NCBI GenBank assembly: GCA_029204225.1
Contig: CM055109.1
Coordinates: 23,092,422 to 23,156,421 of the forward strand
Direction: 5' to 3'
Source: Diphasiastrum complanatum
Lineage: Eukaryota > Streptophyta > Lycopodiopsida > Lycopodiales > Lycopodiaceae
DNA length: 64,000 nt
Positions 10,888 through 21,499 of this stretch are shown piece after piece. Below the pieces are notes generated by a model. That model saw nothing but the letters and a program-made list of their open reading frames with translations. It searched no databases and was not told the DNA's origin. A program made the translations under genes and the position numbers. Within the stretch, counting starts at the first letter, position 1. Every line of letters starts with the position of its first letter.

Positions 10888-12175
10888 CTAGGATAGGTTT
10901 CCCACGTGGCATCTTGGCCTATCAATTACTTCAATTGAAGATTTTAGCTTAACAAATGAATTTTTAGGCAAGGATTTAGTGAATAGATCAGCTAAGCAAT
11001 TCGATGAAGACACATGTTGGAGCTTGATCTCTTTAACTTGCACTTTCTCCCACACAAAATGATGACCAATCTTGATGTGCTTGCTCCTTGCATGGAATGT
11101 AGGATTAGTAGCAAGTGATTGGGCTGATTGGTTGTCACAATAGATGATAGGAACTTCCTCCTCAATGGCGTGAAGCTTCACCAATAGCCTCTTGAGCCAT
11201 AAGACCTCCTCAATGTTGATGTCAAGGCCTTATACTCGGATTTTGTGGAAGATAAGAAAATTGTATCTTGCTTTTTGGAAAGTCATGATACTATTCCATC
11301 ACATAAGAAGGTGGCAAATGCATTTGTTGACTTTCGATCCATTTTGTCACTTGCAAAATCCGAGTCACTATAGGCTCTTAAGCCAAAATTAGTCCCACTA
11401 TACAATATGCCAATATTCTTAGTTGATGAGATGTATCTAAGAACTCTTTTGGCCATCTTCCTATGTGATATCAAAAGATTTTGCATGAATTGACTTAATT
11501 ATTCAACACTGTAACTAAGATAAGGTCTAGTTATATTCATATCAAGGAGCCTATAAGTCTTTTATATATAGTGATGTCCTCAAATGATGCTTCATCACCA
11601 TCAATAGACGCTTTTACATATTGCTCCATTGGAGTCTCAATTCTTCATTCCAAATCTATCTAGGATGGATGTAACATACTTAGATTGAATAAATCTAAAA
11701 TCACATCCTCTTGTGACTTCTATTCCTAGAATGAAGCTTAATAGGCCGAGATCTACCATTTTAAACTCTTTCCCATCATGGAATCTTATGTACAATTATG
11801 GATTATAAGCACTTAAAATTTTTTTGATGGAGATAAAGAAAGAGTTTAGCCTAGATTACCATGCTCTAGGTGCTTGCTTGAGTCCATAAAGACTCTAATT
11901 AAAAAAATACACCTTTCCTTCATGCTTTTCCTTGATGAAGCCCTCGGGTTGCCTCATGTAGATCTCTTCCTCCAAGTAGCCATTGAGGAAGGCATTTGTA
12001 AAATCAAGTTGTAATAGCTCCCAATTGAAGGCAGTAGCAGGATTAATGATCAATCTTATTGTAACAAACCTAGCCACAAAAGCAAAAGTTTCATCATAAT
12101 TAATTTCATTGGTTTGCAAAAAACCTTTTGCTACAAGCCTAGCTTTATGCTTACTTATTGAACCTCACATTGTAT
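10888..12175 (-). pseudogene. Ty1/copia fragment (RT and RNase H), left-arm copy
   Basis: Minus-strand frames show [15 protein letters not shown] and [20 protein letters not shown] (RT, 12119-11895), YSDSDFASDKMDRKST (RNase H, near 11380-11330), IIYCDNQSAQSLATNP (near 11150-11100), KHIKIGHHFVWEKV and LADLFTKSLPKNSF (near 11060-10950). Frames change near 11890, 11780 and 11290. Gag, protease and integrase are absent, and no LTR pair was identified. It is mirrored by 54237-55540. Confidence 0.9.
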
Positions 12176-13960
12176 TGTATATTATTCATCTGGCGACAAG
12201 TTAAGTTAATCTAGGCCCTCCATTCTCCAGTAGGGTAAGCCTTAGAGGAGGAGATTTTAGGTTAAGCCGTCATTGAATTAGGTTAAGCCATCATTTGAGT
12301 CAGTTCCTAAGTAGAGAAACGAGAGAAGAGCGGATCTTACTCTCAAAATACTCATCCTATGCTCATAATGCTCTTCCCATCCTCTTGCTCAAGCTAGTTA
12401 GAGAAGCCATAGCGTAGATTAGTTGGGAGACTGCCATAGCCATGCTAGATGGAGCCATAGCCTGACAAAGGATGCTAGATAGTTAACATTGGCGCCATTG
12501 CCGCTCTTTTCTCATGTTTTTTGCTTGATTTCCTGCTTTTGTAGTGTTTTTTTTGCAAGCCTCTATGGCAGTAGAGATTAGCTCCTCGTTGATACGTTAT
12601 AGAATACGCCCCTTTGTAGCATTGTGCTGCACATTCAAAAGATCATGCCACAAATTCAAAAGAACATTGTGTTGTAGCCTATCCTCTTATCATTTGGCTT
12701 CATAGCAGCTAAGAAGATCCATTTAGAAATGTGACAGGCTATCGTTGCCACAGTCCGAAAAGGATGCTTGAGGAGCAGGGGCTGGTGCAATCCTCTTTCC
12801 TATTCCTGGCCATGGTTCAAAAATCCTGCAACAATCTGTTCAATGAGCATCCAGACTGATCTCCAACAGGCAGCAGGGCGCCAGTAGGAGCACAGCTCCA
12901 CAGTAGGTGCAACTTCTGTGGATAAGTATGAGCGTCGATCTTCAACAAGCAGTAGCGTAGCATCTGCATCACGCAACAAGGCACTCACAGGTCAGGCCGG
13001 GTGGCATCATCATGCTTTGGAGAATTGGTGGAGATGCAGCAGTCTCTCTTGTTAATCTATCTAAGTCTCTCTGAGCATTCACCACTATGGTGAACTGAGA
13101 GAGTATGAGGAGCCATGAAACTATCTATTGTTGTGTTGATAGCCCTTTTTAAGAAGCAGGTATCCACTTCACAACTAGGGCTCCTGGTCAGCGAACTACC
13201 TCTTCCATTATTGGGAAATTCCTCTGAGAGTATCACTACGGACTGGTGATAGCTCGAGCGACCACCAATGCATTATTTGTTGTCTCATTATTCTTTGGTC
13301 CACATGCACATGAGCGTTGATCAATAGGCCCTCTGTGGTTCGATTCTTCTCTGACTGCTGCTTTTTCACAACCATTCTCTGTCTTGATGTTCTTCCTTAG
13401 ATCTGGCCTGCGTTCTTCATATCTATTTTGGTTGCCTAGCCTGCTGGCTCGAGCTCTGATGGTCTCCTCACTGATTTATTAACTATTTGATGTGTGCTCA
13501 TGCGCTCAGAGACAGAAGTAAATGTGTGCTCAGGGCTAGTAATTTGTACTTCACTCTGTTATGAACTAGCCTTGGAGTTATGAGCCTGCACATAAGCCAT
13601 GGGCCTGCGATGTAGGATGAACCAGTGCCTGCAATGTAGCTGCCCTCTGCCGATGGTAATAAACCAGCTCTCAATTCACTTATGGAAATCAGCGATCATC
13701 CCTCAATGCTCCTTCAGTGTTTTGGAGTTGGAGCCAGGTGTTCGATTCTTCAGCTTGATATGGCAACGCCTGTAACACGCTTGAATGGTCAGGTGGCTCA
13801 CTCATCTGGTAGTGATGAATGTACAATTCGTAGGAGAGATGATAGTGATAACCCCCTCACTATCTATCTCTACTGAAGACAACTGAAGACAACACTCAAT
13901 CAACATCCCTCACTATCTATCTCTACTGAATCAACACGATCATGGAGAGTGAGAGAATTT
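12176..13960. other. No gene recognised; partly left-arm specific
   Basis: The part up to 12980 is mirrored near 53440-54236. The 925-bp stretch 12981-13903 is absent from the right arm; the missing piece is bounded by CAA at both junctions. A string CCCTCACTATCTATCTCTAC occurs at about 13854 and again near 13909. No retroelement motif was seen. Confidence 0.6.
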
Positions 13961-15370
13961 CCGTCATTATTCTTGATCTTAGATCACGTGTACTGAGGAG
14001 TACCGCAACTTTACTAGTCATTTCCACGTCTTTTTTTTTTTTTTTTTTTGTCTTCTTTTGATCTCAAGCCAAGTTTGTACCACTCATTTTTGTGTTATAC
14101 GAGTCATTTCTGTGTTGTACGAGTCATTTTTGTTAAATCTTGAATCATTACCTCTACCATTTTCTGTGGCTCCCATTGACTATTGTACGAGTCATCCTTG
14201 AGGTGTGTGAGTCATTTTCGTCAATTCTGAGTCATTATTTCTATCATTGTATACGAGTCATTTCAAGCTGTTTTTTGCTTTCTTCCGATTTGTGAGCGAA
14301 TTCCTCACCTCTCAGCCAACTGTGCGAGTCATTTCAAGGTGTTTTTCACCTTCTTTTGACCGATGCGAGTCATTATGAGATGTTTTTCATCTCCTTCTGA
14401 CCTGTACGAGTCATTTTAGCCTGCGCGGGTACTGAGCTTCTTATGAGTCATTTTAGCCTGTGTGGTACTAAGCTTTTTACGCGAGTCATTTTAGCCTGTG
14501 CGGGTACTAATCTTCTTACGAGTCATTTTAGCCTGTGCGGGTACTGAGCTTCTTATGTGAGTCATTTTTGCCTGTGCGGGTACCGACCTTCTGATACGAG
14601 TCATTTTTCGCAGTAGACACGCATGAGCTAGTAGTATGTTCCCTTGCGCGATCATTTCTAGTTCTTTTTGGGAACCTTTCAAACCTGTGCGAGTTATTTT
14701 CAAGTCTGTTGAGCGAGTCATCTTCCAACTCTGTGCGAGTCATATTCCAAGTTTGGGCGAGTCATTTTGAATTGTTCCCATGTGCGAGTCATTTCTAGTT
14801 CTTTTGGGAATCTTTCAACCCTGTGCAAGTCATTTTCAGGTCTGTTGTACGAGTCATATTTTCAACCATGTGCGAGTCATTTTGACTTGTTTTGCGCAAG
14901 AATCCGTCCTTAGCTATTGTTAGACACTGTAGGATATTGTGCAAATTCTGTGCAAATGGAATTTGGTTTTCCTTATGATATTCTATGAATAACATTCCAT
15001 CAAACCAAGCATTCGCTTTCCATTGACTGTGCGAGTTCATAAACTTTCCAAATTCTGTTGTGCGAGCTCATAAACCTTCCGAGTCCAGTATGCGGGTACT
15101 CACAGTCAGGTTAACTGTGCTTAATCTGAGCCGTGATATTTCAGCAAATAAACCACTTGCCCAACATGAAAATCGATGTGTGATAAGCTGATCTCCACTC
15201 TAATGAAGTGGGCAAGTACTCCATGAGACCAAATGGTACAACATTTAAAAATAGATAAAAAAATCAAATTACATCGAAAATTCACCTGTACAAATAGTTC
15301 CCTAGGAATTTTTTCTATAAGTTCCTTGCTTCAGTGTCCATTTGAGTTGACGAGTCATTCCTTGATATTC
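13960..15370. repeat. GAGTCATTTT motif field, left arm
   Basis: About two dozen copies of (A/G)CGAGTCATTTT or close variants lie all in one orientation between about 14000 and 15360. Most are preceded by TAC or TGC and separated by unrelated 25-60 bp stretches. Within it, 14408-14605 is a true tandem array with starts at 14408, 14445, 14483, 14520, 14559 and 14598 (37-39 bp unit containing AGCCTGTGCGGGTACTGAGC). The core TGACTC on the other strand resembles GCN4/AP-1-type bZIP sites. It is mirrored at about 51950-53330. Short open frames here are repeat translations. Confidence 0.85.
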
Positions 15371-16006
15371 GCACCAACTCTTGTCAGCTACAAGAGCACT
15401 AGAGAAGGTGAAACAAAAAAAAAGAAAAGAAGAAGAAGACAAAATTCTAAATTCGCCCAAACTGGTGACATAAGCTACTCGCTCACCACATTTTGGGCCT
15501 CCACTGAGAACAGTTGATAACTTTTATCTGTGGGCGAGTACGTTATTCACACAAATTCTTGACATAGAAGAAATTGTTGCCTGAGCGAAACGTCTAGCCA
15601 CTTGTTTGCATTTCTTGAAAAACCCTGAGCATTTTGTGTTGAGAGAGCTTTGCCCACTCGCCCAGTTGTCTGGCATCTCTCAAACATATTCGACCAACCG
15701 GCCATCCCAACCGTGTGGTGTCTTGACTCCATTCACTATGCATTTTAGCATCAATCCTTGCCACTACAATGACGATGGTTTCACATACCTTTGAGCCGAC
15801 GGTTCTCACCACCCATCCTTGTACATAGCCATCACACCGAAGCAATTCAATATTACTTATTCTAGCTGGGACAGGCCTTAGACACCTCCAGGAGGAAACG
15901 CCTTGAACGTGCACTAGCAGGAAGCCATAGAGTAAGCAAGAAAATGATTACACCCTCACCCCATACACCACCATTCTAAAGAGTAGTGACACCCGCTTAG
16001 ATCAAG
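15371..16006. other. No gene recognised, possible retroelement leader
   Basis: Sequence between the repeat field and the gag start, mirrored at 51334-51950. A purine run (AAAAAAAAGAAAAGAAGAAG) lies near 15414-15438. It may be the leader of the gag-bearing element, but I found no primer-binding site or LTR end. Confidence 0.4.
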
Positions 16007-17177
16007 ATGCAAGGCCCCTGTAATCCACCACGGGTAGAAAAGATAATACCCTGGATAGATGCGCCAAAGTACGACGAGGAATCAGACCCAGTCAAATTCC
16101 TTCAAGATTTTGAGAACGCTTGTAAGTTTTATAGCGACAACTCTGAAATCGAAAAGGTGAGATTGTTCCCTATGATTCTTCAAGGCGATACCAAGGAATG
16201 GTTTTTAAACCTTGAAGGCCCGAATAACACGTCTTGGGAGACCATCACTGCAGCACTCATCAAAAGGTTTTCAAGCTCACCCAAAGCCCTTTTATCCAAT
16301 TGACTCAGATCAAGATGCGAAGCAAAGAATCAGTACGCACCTACATCGAGCACTTCAACTTTCTATAAGTAGACTGTGTTGATGATAAAATCATTGAGAA
16401 AATGGCCATTAAATTATTCCTAGTCAGGTTACCCAAGGCCATCAGGAGAGAATTGAAACTGGTAGACTCTTACACGATGCTAAAGGACATGATGGATGAT
16501 GCCATCCGAGAAGATGATGAAGGGTCTGACGAGGATTACGATTATCGCGAGAAAAAAGGTAAGGGCTGGCTAAACACGAGACTTCACGTATTGAAGAATC
16601 CGCCTCAACTAGCACGATCGATATCCTTCAGCATCTAGAAGGTTGGTAACGAGCACACCAAGCACAAATGGAGAAGTTGACCTCAGAGTTCCAAAATGCT
16701 AAAGGGTGTGGCCGAAAAGATCTTCCCTATCCATGGGAATATATGATGCCCTGTGTGTGCTCAATGCCATGCTGCCAACGAGTGCCCACATGCAAGAGCG
16801 TACTATAAGCAGGCACCAAGACCACTGTACCATCCGTATAGACCACCTAGACCTACGAATTACGCACCGAGCTACACTGCCAATGCATCCGCGCAAAGGT
16901 CAAGACAATACCAACCAAGGCCAATAGGCCCAATTTTTCATCAACCTCGATCCTCTGGTTCTATGAACCATCTACACCACTTTTACATTCTCAACCAGAG
17001 TCTTCTTATCCAAGGCAGCCCATCCAACACAACAACCTTTTGTAGAGATTGAACATATTGCTACATTGTCTATCACACAAGTTGATTCCGACTACATAGA
17101 CCCAGCGATGTACTATATAGAAGATACCAATGTGCCTGCTCATCAAGTTGATCCATATGCACCTTACCAAAATTAGT
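16007..17177 (+). pseudogene. LTR-retrotransposon gag, left-arm copy, degenerate
   Basis: The frame at 16007 starts MQGPCNPPRVEK and shows a Retrotrans_gag-like fold: DPVKFLQDFENACKFYSDN, WFLNLEG and SWETITAALIKRF. A stop at 16301 is followed by more gag (ESVRTYIEHFNF, IEKMAIKLFLVRLPKAIRRE, then an acidic stretch EDDEGSDEDYDY). A Cys/His-rich CAQCHAANECPHA near 16757-16795 resembles a zinc knuckle, followed by a Pro/Tyr-rich tail. Several stops and shifts break it. No protease, RT or integrase follows, so this may be a gag-only non-autonomous element. It is mirrored at 50174-51333. Confidence 0.8.
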
Positions 17178-17914
17178 AGTATTAGATGTGTCTAGGCTCA
17201 TCTAGTCTTACTAATTGTTTTTTCATCCATGGATACATAGTTGCTTTCGATCCAAATAGAGTTACATCCTATCTAGCAACCATGTAAGGTCTATCTCAAA
17301 AATCATCCGTAGATAAGACCGAGAATGTACCACCTCAGATTTGTGTCTTCATTACATCTCTATGGCCAAGAAATTGATATCATACCCTGGAGCCAAGTTT
17401 TGAGTTACTGCCTGATGAATCATTAGTTTTGTGTCTAGATGACAACCCGTATTTTTTTCTACATCTGAGTGAAAGTAATTGTCTTATTGCATACTATGTA
17501 AATGTTATACGTTATGACTTTGTTTTTTTCTTTGTATAACTGTAGCTATGGCCTTGTGCCAAGTTTGATACTGGATTGCAAGATTTTGGTTTAAGAGTGT
17601 CATGCAATTCATTCTATAGCGTTATCTACTCCAATTTTTCATTTTTTCTCTTATTTCAAGTTTTGTCCTGTCAACTATGTCGTTTGTTGCTGTATGTTTG
17701 TTTGTTCTATTGTCGTATGGTTTAGTGTGTTTTCTTTTGTAGCTGCACTATAGGTGATATTTCATCAGCAATTTTAGTCTACTTCTACAGTTGCAGTATC
17801 ACACGAATTGTCATTGGGATATATCCCTACATCTTTACCAATGATTTCAACAACTTTCAATAGGAACAAAAAGAGCAGTCAAGGGACTTCAACAACAAAT
17901 GCTCAGTTTGGCAA
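17178..17914. other. Noncoding tail of left arm
   Basis: Mirrored by 49430-50173. No gene or motif seen. It ends at the inversion breakpoint 17914/17915. Confidence 0.7.
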
Positions 17915-18126
17915 TAGTTGGCCTCGCCACGAGGCAAGTCGATGGGACACGCGTCCCGCCAACGGCAACCTGAGTCATGCATGGGTTGTCTGAGTGAACG
18001 ACTATATGTACAGTGTAATTTCATTTCGAGAAATAGAGTTGCTATGTGAGTTTGATGTGGAGAGTGTTTTCTGCCTGTGTTACTGTGTAGCATGATCTGT
18101 GTTTCTGTGCAAAGCAAATTCTAAGT
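17915..18126 (+). repeat. Larger piece (212 bp) of the split 3' LTR of copia element C3
   Basis: TAGTTGGCCTCGCCACGAGG through AATTCTAAGT matches the reverse complement of the intact LTR at 33897-34170, but lacks its first 59 or so bases. Those are found at 28374-28432. The piece abuts block B sequence at 17914, and a 5-bp GTATA follows at 18127-18131. That is the same target duplication (TATAC on +) that borders the intact LTR at 34171-34175. It was separated from its element by the 17915-28373 inversion. Confidence 0.93.
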
Positions 18127-18211
18127 GTATAACCTTCATTTTGAATTTCCAGAGATGGTAGTTATCTCCATCGAGTTTGTCAATGAGAGATGAACTGGAT
18201 GACGGATCCAT
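18127..18211 (-). pseudogene. Gag start of copia element C4, separated from its body
   Basis: On the minus strand an ATG at 18211-18209 begins MDPSSSSSLIDKLDGDNY and runs to HLWKFKMK, the usual copia gag N-terminus (KLDGxNYxxWK). It stops at the C3 target site TATAC. The continuation of the same gag reading frame (LWDIVDG..) is on + at 34176 onward, beyond C3. Thus C3 inserted in the C4 gag and the inversion later carried this piece away. Confidence 0.88.
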
Positions 18212-19770
18212 TCTGGTTGGACTAGATCATTGGTAGAAACAACGATTGTCTGAATACTGTTGGCTGCGCGTTTGATGAAGAAACAAAATGTTTCTGATTA
18301 CAAAACCTTGCTAGCTTTTAGCCCTTCGCCTGACGAAGATGTTCGCGAACTCGAACATCTGGAGACACGAAACATGAAGAGTTTTGCGAACACGAAAGTC
18401 AACGGAGATGAAGGCGAACGGTTTGCAAACACAAAAGATCCACAAACGAGATTCCTTCGTGGTCTAGTACGGAAGAAGGCAGACGAGGTAAACGAAACCT
18501 GTTCAGCGCTCACGCCCCAAGGAGTACCACCAAAGATCACGCAAGTACCCAGAAGTACAATAATCTAATATGATGACATGACGTCAGCAGATATTCCCTA
18601 GGTCGTGGCTAATCTGCCACTCTTGTAATTCTCTAGTTAGTTGTAGATGCTTAATCACTCTAATCTTAGATTTACACAGAGAGACCGTACTTACTGGATC
18701 ATATTTGACATATAGATCAAACAGAATAAACAGAGTGAAGAAGTCTGATTCTAGTAAGCAATCAAGACGATCTACAGAAATGTCCGCCTGCGCGTGAAGA
18801 CAATTTTGACTAGGATCAGAAAATCCAACTGTCCGCTAGTGAAGCAAGACTACTACTCATGAGAGAACTGTGTTTCTTTCACGCCAACGCACTGCGTGGA
18901 TTTGCATGTAGTGCTTGAAAAAATTCAGAGAAAATTGATAGAGATTATTTTCTTGTTGTGTCTGACCTTGAATGTTGAATGCTTATGCTGATATTTCATA
19001 TGTCTAAGTTTTCTTGTTCATTTGAAGATCACAATTTGGTTGAAACTAAGTCGAATGCTGCATTAATTTTATGAACGTAGATCAGCAGTGTCTGACTACA
19101 CTCTGGAGGATTGTAGGAGCGATCTAGCTAGCAATGTCCAATGGTCGCATCTGAACTCCATCCCAGACTACTAAATGAAAACAAAATTAATAAAATTAAT
19201 CTGATCTTCTAATCATGCAAGTAATCCTTCTTTTAAACAATCAAGTATAACTAGAATCTGAACTATGATTCGTCAATCATAATTCATCGGATTCTTGCCA
19301 ATACCAATACAAAGTCCTCACATAGGCAACTAGCAACGATTAGAAGAACTTTTAAACTTAGAGTCATCTCTAGTTTAGCAAATATGGCCTGACCAAAAGC
19401 TACTAGTGAACTTCAAATCACGAATGTTCAAAGTGTCACTTTGGTACCGTAAAGCCTAAACAGACACTCTATGACTACTTGGTCTATACCCGAATAAACA
19501 TAGTCGATTTGGTAAGGTGATCAGTCGAACCAAAATTTCACTAACCTGTTTATTCATCCGGGGTATGAATAATATCCTGTCCTATGGATTAGGTATTTCC
19601 TAGAATCTGAGTTATGATTTACCAATCCCATCTCTCCAGATTTTTGAGACCATACCATATCATAAGAGTATATCACAATTTTTAAAAGACACATGAGCCG
19701 TTCACAAAGTCCTTTCCATCTGCAAAGTTCCAGACTTTTACAACTCACACACGATGCCAATATAAGAATT
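18212..19770. other. Unassigned; probable C4 leader/LTR and decayed sequence
   Basis: The part next to the C4 gag start (18212 to about 19000) should be its leader or 5' LTR by position, but it does not resemble the C4 3' LTR at 36154, and no GCTCTGATACCA primer-site complement was found. Opposed open frames at 18260-18568 overlap each other and look like chance. The rest has short frames without motifs. Confidence 0.45.
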
Positions 19771-20570
19771 GGCAAGCAGTATTTGAAAAGTTGGAAACAA
19801 CTTTAAGTTTGAGTTCTACAGATCATCTGAAATCAGATGGTCAAATAGAAAGGACCAATCAGACGATGGAGGATATGCTTCGAGCATATGTGGGCCATCG
19901 GCAGTCTGATTGGGAACAGTGCATATAATAGTGCAAAACATTCAGCGACCGGATTCAGTCCTTTCATGCTTATGTATGGTTTTCAACCTCCATCACCAAT
20001 TAGTGTTGGCATGAAAAACCTACGGGTGCAAGCTGCAGCTAATTTCCTTGCGGAGATGCAAGAAATGTTACAGGTGGCTAAAGATAGCATAAGAAGTGCC
20101 CAGAATAGGGCAAGGCACTATGCTGATCTATCTTGGAAGCACAAGGTATTCATGGTCAATGACTGGGTGTTTGTTAGAGTCCCTAGTCACTCTAGGGAAT
20201 TGAAAACTATTAAGTGTGCAAAGTTGGCACCTAGGTATTGCGGTCCTTTTAAGGTTATCCAAGTGATAAACAAGGTCACATAAAAACTAGACCTTCCAAC
20301 TAACGTTGGAATTCATCTTGTTTTCCATGTTAGTAAGTTGAAACCCTCGTTAGGGGTTGGGGAGACCCTGGTCCCTGTGGAAGATCTAGTGGAACTTCTT
20401 CGTGATGAGTCCGTGAGTGGACCACCTGAACCCAACACAATTGTTAATAGCCAGCAAGGGACTCTACGGAGTAGAGTGCTTCGAAAATTTTTAGTCAACT
20501 GGAAGGGGCAAATCAGAAGAGGAGGATACCTGGGAAAATGAGGCTGATCTCTAGAAGAATTTTTCAAATT
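19771..20570 (+). pseudogene. Ty3/gypsy integrase C-terminus and chromodomain remnant (G1)
   Basis: From 19771 the frame gives the end of the integrase core (SDGQIERTNQTMEDMLRAYV, near 19835-19895), then after a stop/shift HSATGFSPFMLMYGFQPPSP, ARHYADLSWKHKVFMVNDWV and LAPRYCGPFKVIQVI to 20283. The chromodomain-like end KFLVNWKGQ lies near 20485-20515, then EEDTWENEADL in another frame. It is the 3' part of a chromovirus-type gypsy polyprotein. Breaks lie near 19926, 20281 and 20515. The rest of the element is missing upstream. Confidence 0.88.
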
Positions 20571-20957
20571 TTTTCCTACAAGGAAAAATTTAAGTTTAGG
20601 GGGAAGGAATATTACATACCTATGTAACTAGCAGTATTTCAGACCCCTATTAGTCCATTTAGTGTTGGGGGCTAAATGGCAAGGTACCCTTAGGATTAAG
20701 GGTATGTTCCCTTAGATAAGGGCAGACAAGTGACTATACCTTAGTTAGAGGTATGGAGTTGAGTGTGTCTCCACTTGAACCCAAAAAGATCTTGGAAACA
20801 AGAACTAAACGATTGAGAGATCATATAGTTGCCAAGCATCTGGCTCGATGGAAGGGATGTATAGTCGATGACAATTTTTCGAAACAGGAAGGAAGCTTAA
20901 GGAGGAACTTTCCCAGTTTTAAGTTCTGAGGACAAAACTTGAATAAGAGGGGAAGAA
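20571..20957 (+). mobile_element. Two gypsy 3' tails in tandem
   Basis: A purine tract TTTAAGTTTAGGGGGAAGGA at 20589-20608 would mark the 3' LTR start of G1, but only about 120 bp follow. Then a second coding tail appears (KKILETRTKRLRDH, HLARWKG near 20795-20860), and another purine tract AAGAGGGGAAGAA at 20945-20957 precedes the next LTR. One gypsy 3' end appears to have been joined into or beside another. Confidence 0.55.
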
Positions 20958-21478
20958 TGTCATGCCCATGATTGGTCTCGGGTAGCATGTCCACGTTACG
21001 GACCGGTAGACCAACAACCCATAAGCTAATTGTGACTATAAGGTGATTGAGGCTCTTATGTGTACATGGTCATAATTAATGGTTCTAGGCCTAAGCACTT
21101 GATGGAGAATTTATATGGGTCTATCAGTGAGTCATTGGAAACTGGATGACGTGGCCCAGATAGGCTGCAGAGGTGTCACAGGGCACTACTAGTGTTGCAT
21201 GGGCCTTGGAGGGAATAAATATACCTATTGGGCTCTCACTAGTGCATGCTTGATAGCATGACCGGTGGCAGGATGTTGCTGGTGTGATGCCTCATTCCTC
21301 TCTGAGTGATTGATCCATAGCTTGGGGGCTAGATCCATTCGATCTAGGTTTGGTTGGGTTGGTTTGTCCACCATCAGGTTCCCTTGTGTTGCTTGTGTTT
21401 GGCATGCTTAGAATATGATCCTTGGATTGAGGACTTTACACCACTAGGCTTTAGCCTCTCTACTTTATTTAATTGACA
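20958..21478 (+). repeat. Gypsy LTR
   Basis: It begins TGTCATGCCC right after the purine tract and ends ATTGACA at 21472-21478, giving a TGTCA..TGACA inverted end of about 521 bp. No second LTR copy is visible in the window, so it may be the only surviving LTR of the second tail. Confidence 0.6.
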
Positions 21479-21499
21479 CTTAGTACATTTAAGTACATA

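Larger units (their letters stand above)
5120..17914 (+). repeat. Left arm of large inverted duplication
   Basis: The arm is matched in reverse complement by 49430-64000, in the same gene and repeat order: upstream sequence, bHLH gene, CACTA-like remnant, copia fragment, GAGTCATTTT field, gag fragment, noncoding tail. Inner end: the shared sequence stops at 17914 (..GCTCAGTTTGGCAA), where a foreign LTR piece starts. Arms differ by substitutions and by indels: about 925 bp extra here at 12981-13903; about 2.39 kb missing after 10112; about 80 bp missing near 10395; 123 bp extra in the bHLH gene. Confidence 0.93.

Noticed and set aside
12800-12988. 62-residue minus-strand frame
   Set aside because: Shifted in the mirror copy near 53400-53600, with no motif.
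14491-15040. Overlapping frames with repeated VPAQAKMTRI-like peptides
   Set aside because: They are translations of the 38-bp and GAGTCATTTT repeats in several frames, not a repeat protein.
13960-15370. CRISPR-like array
   Set aside because: Plant nuclear context, constant part of only about 10 bases, irregular spacing and no associated genes.
15594-15914. 106-residue minus-strand frame next to the gag element
   Set aside because: The right-arm counterpart is broken, and no domain was recognised.
18260-18568. Two opposed frames of 102 and 80 residues
   Set aside because: They are complementary to each other, have no motif and lie where a retroelement leader is expected.
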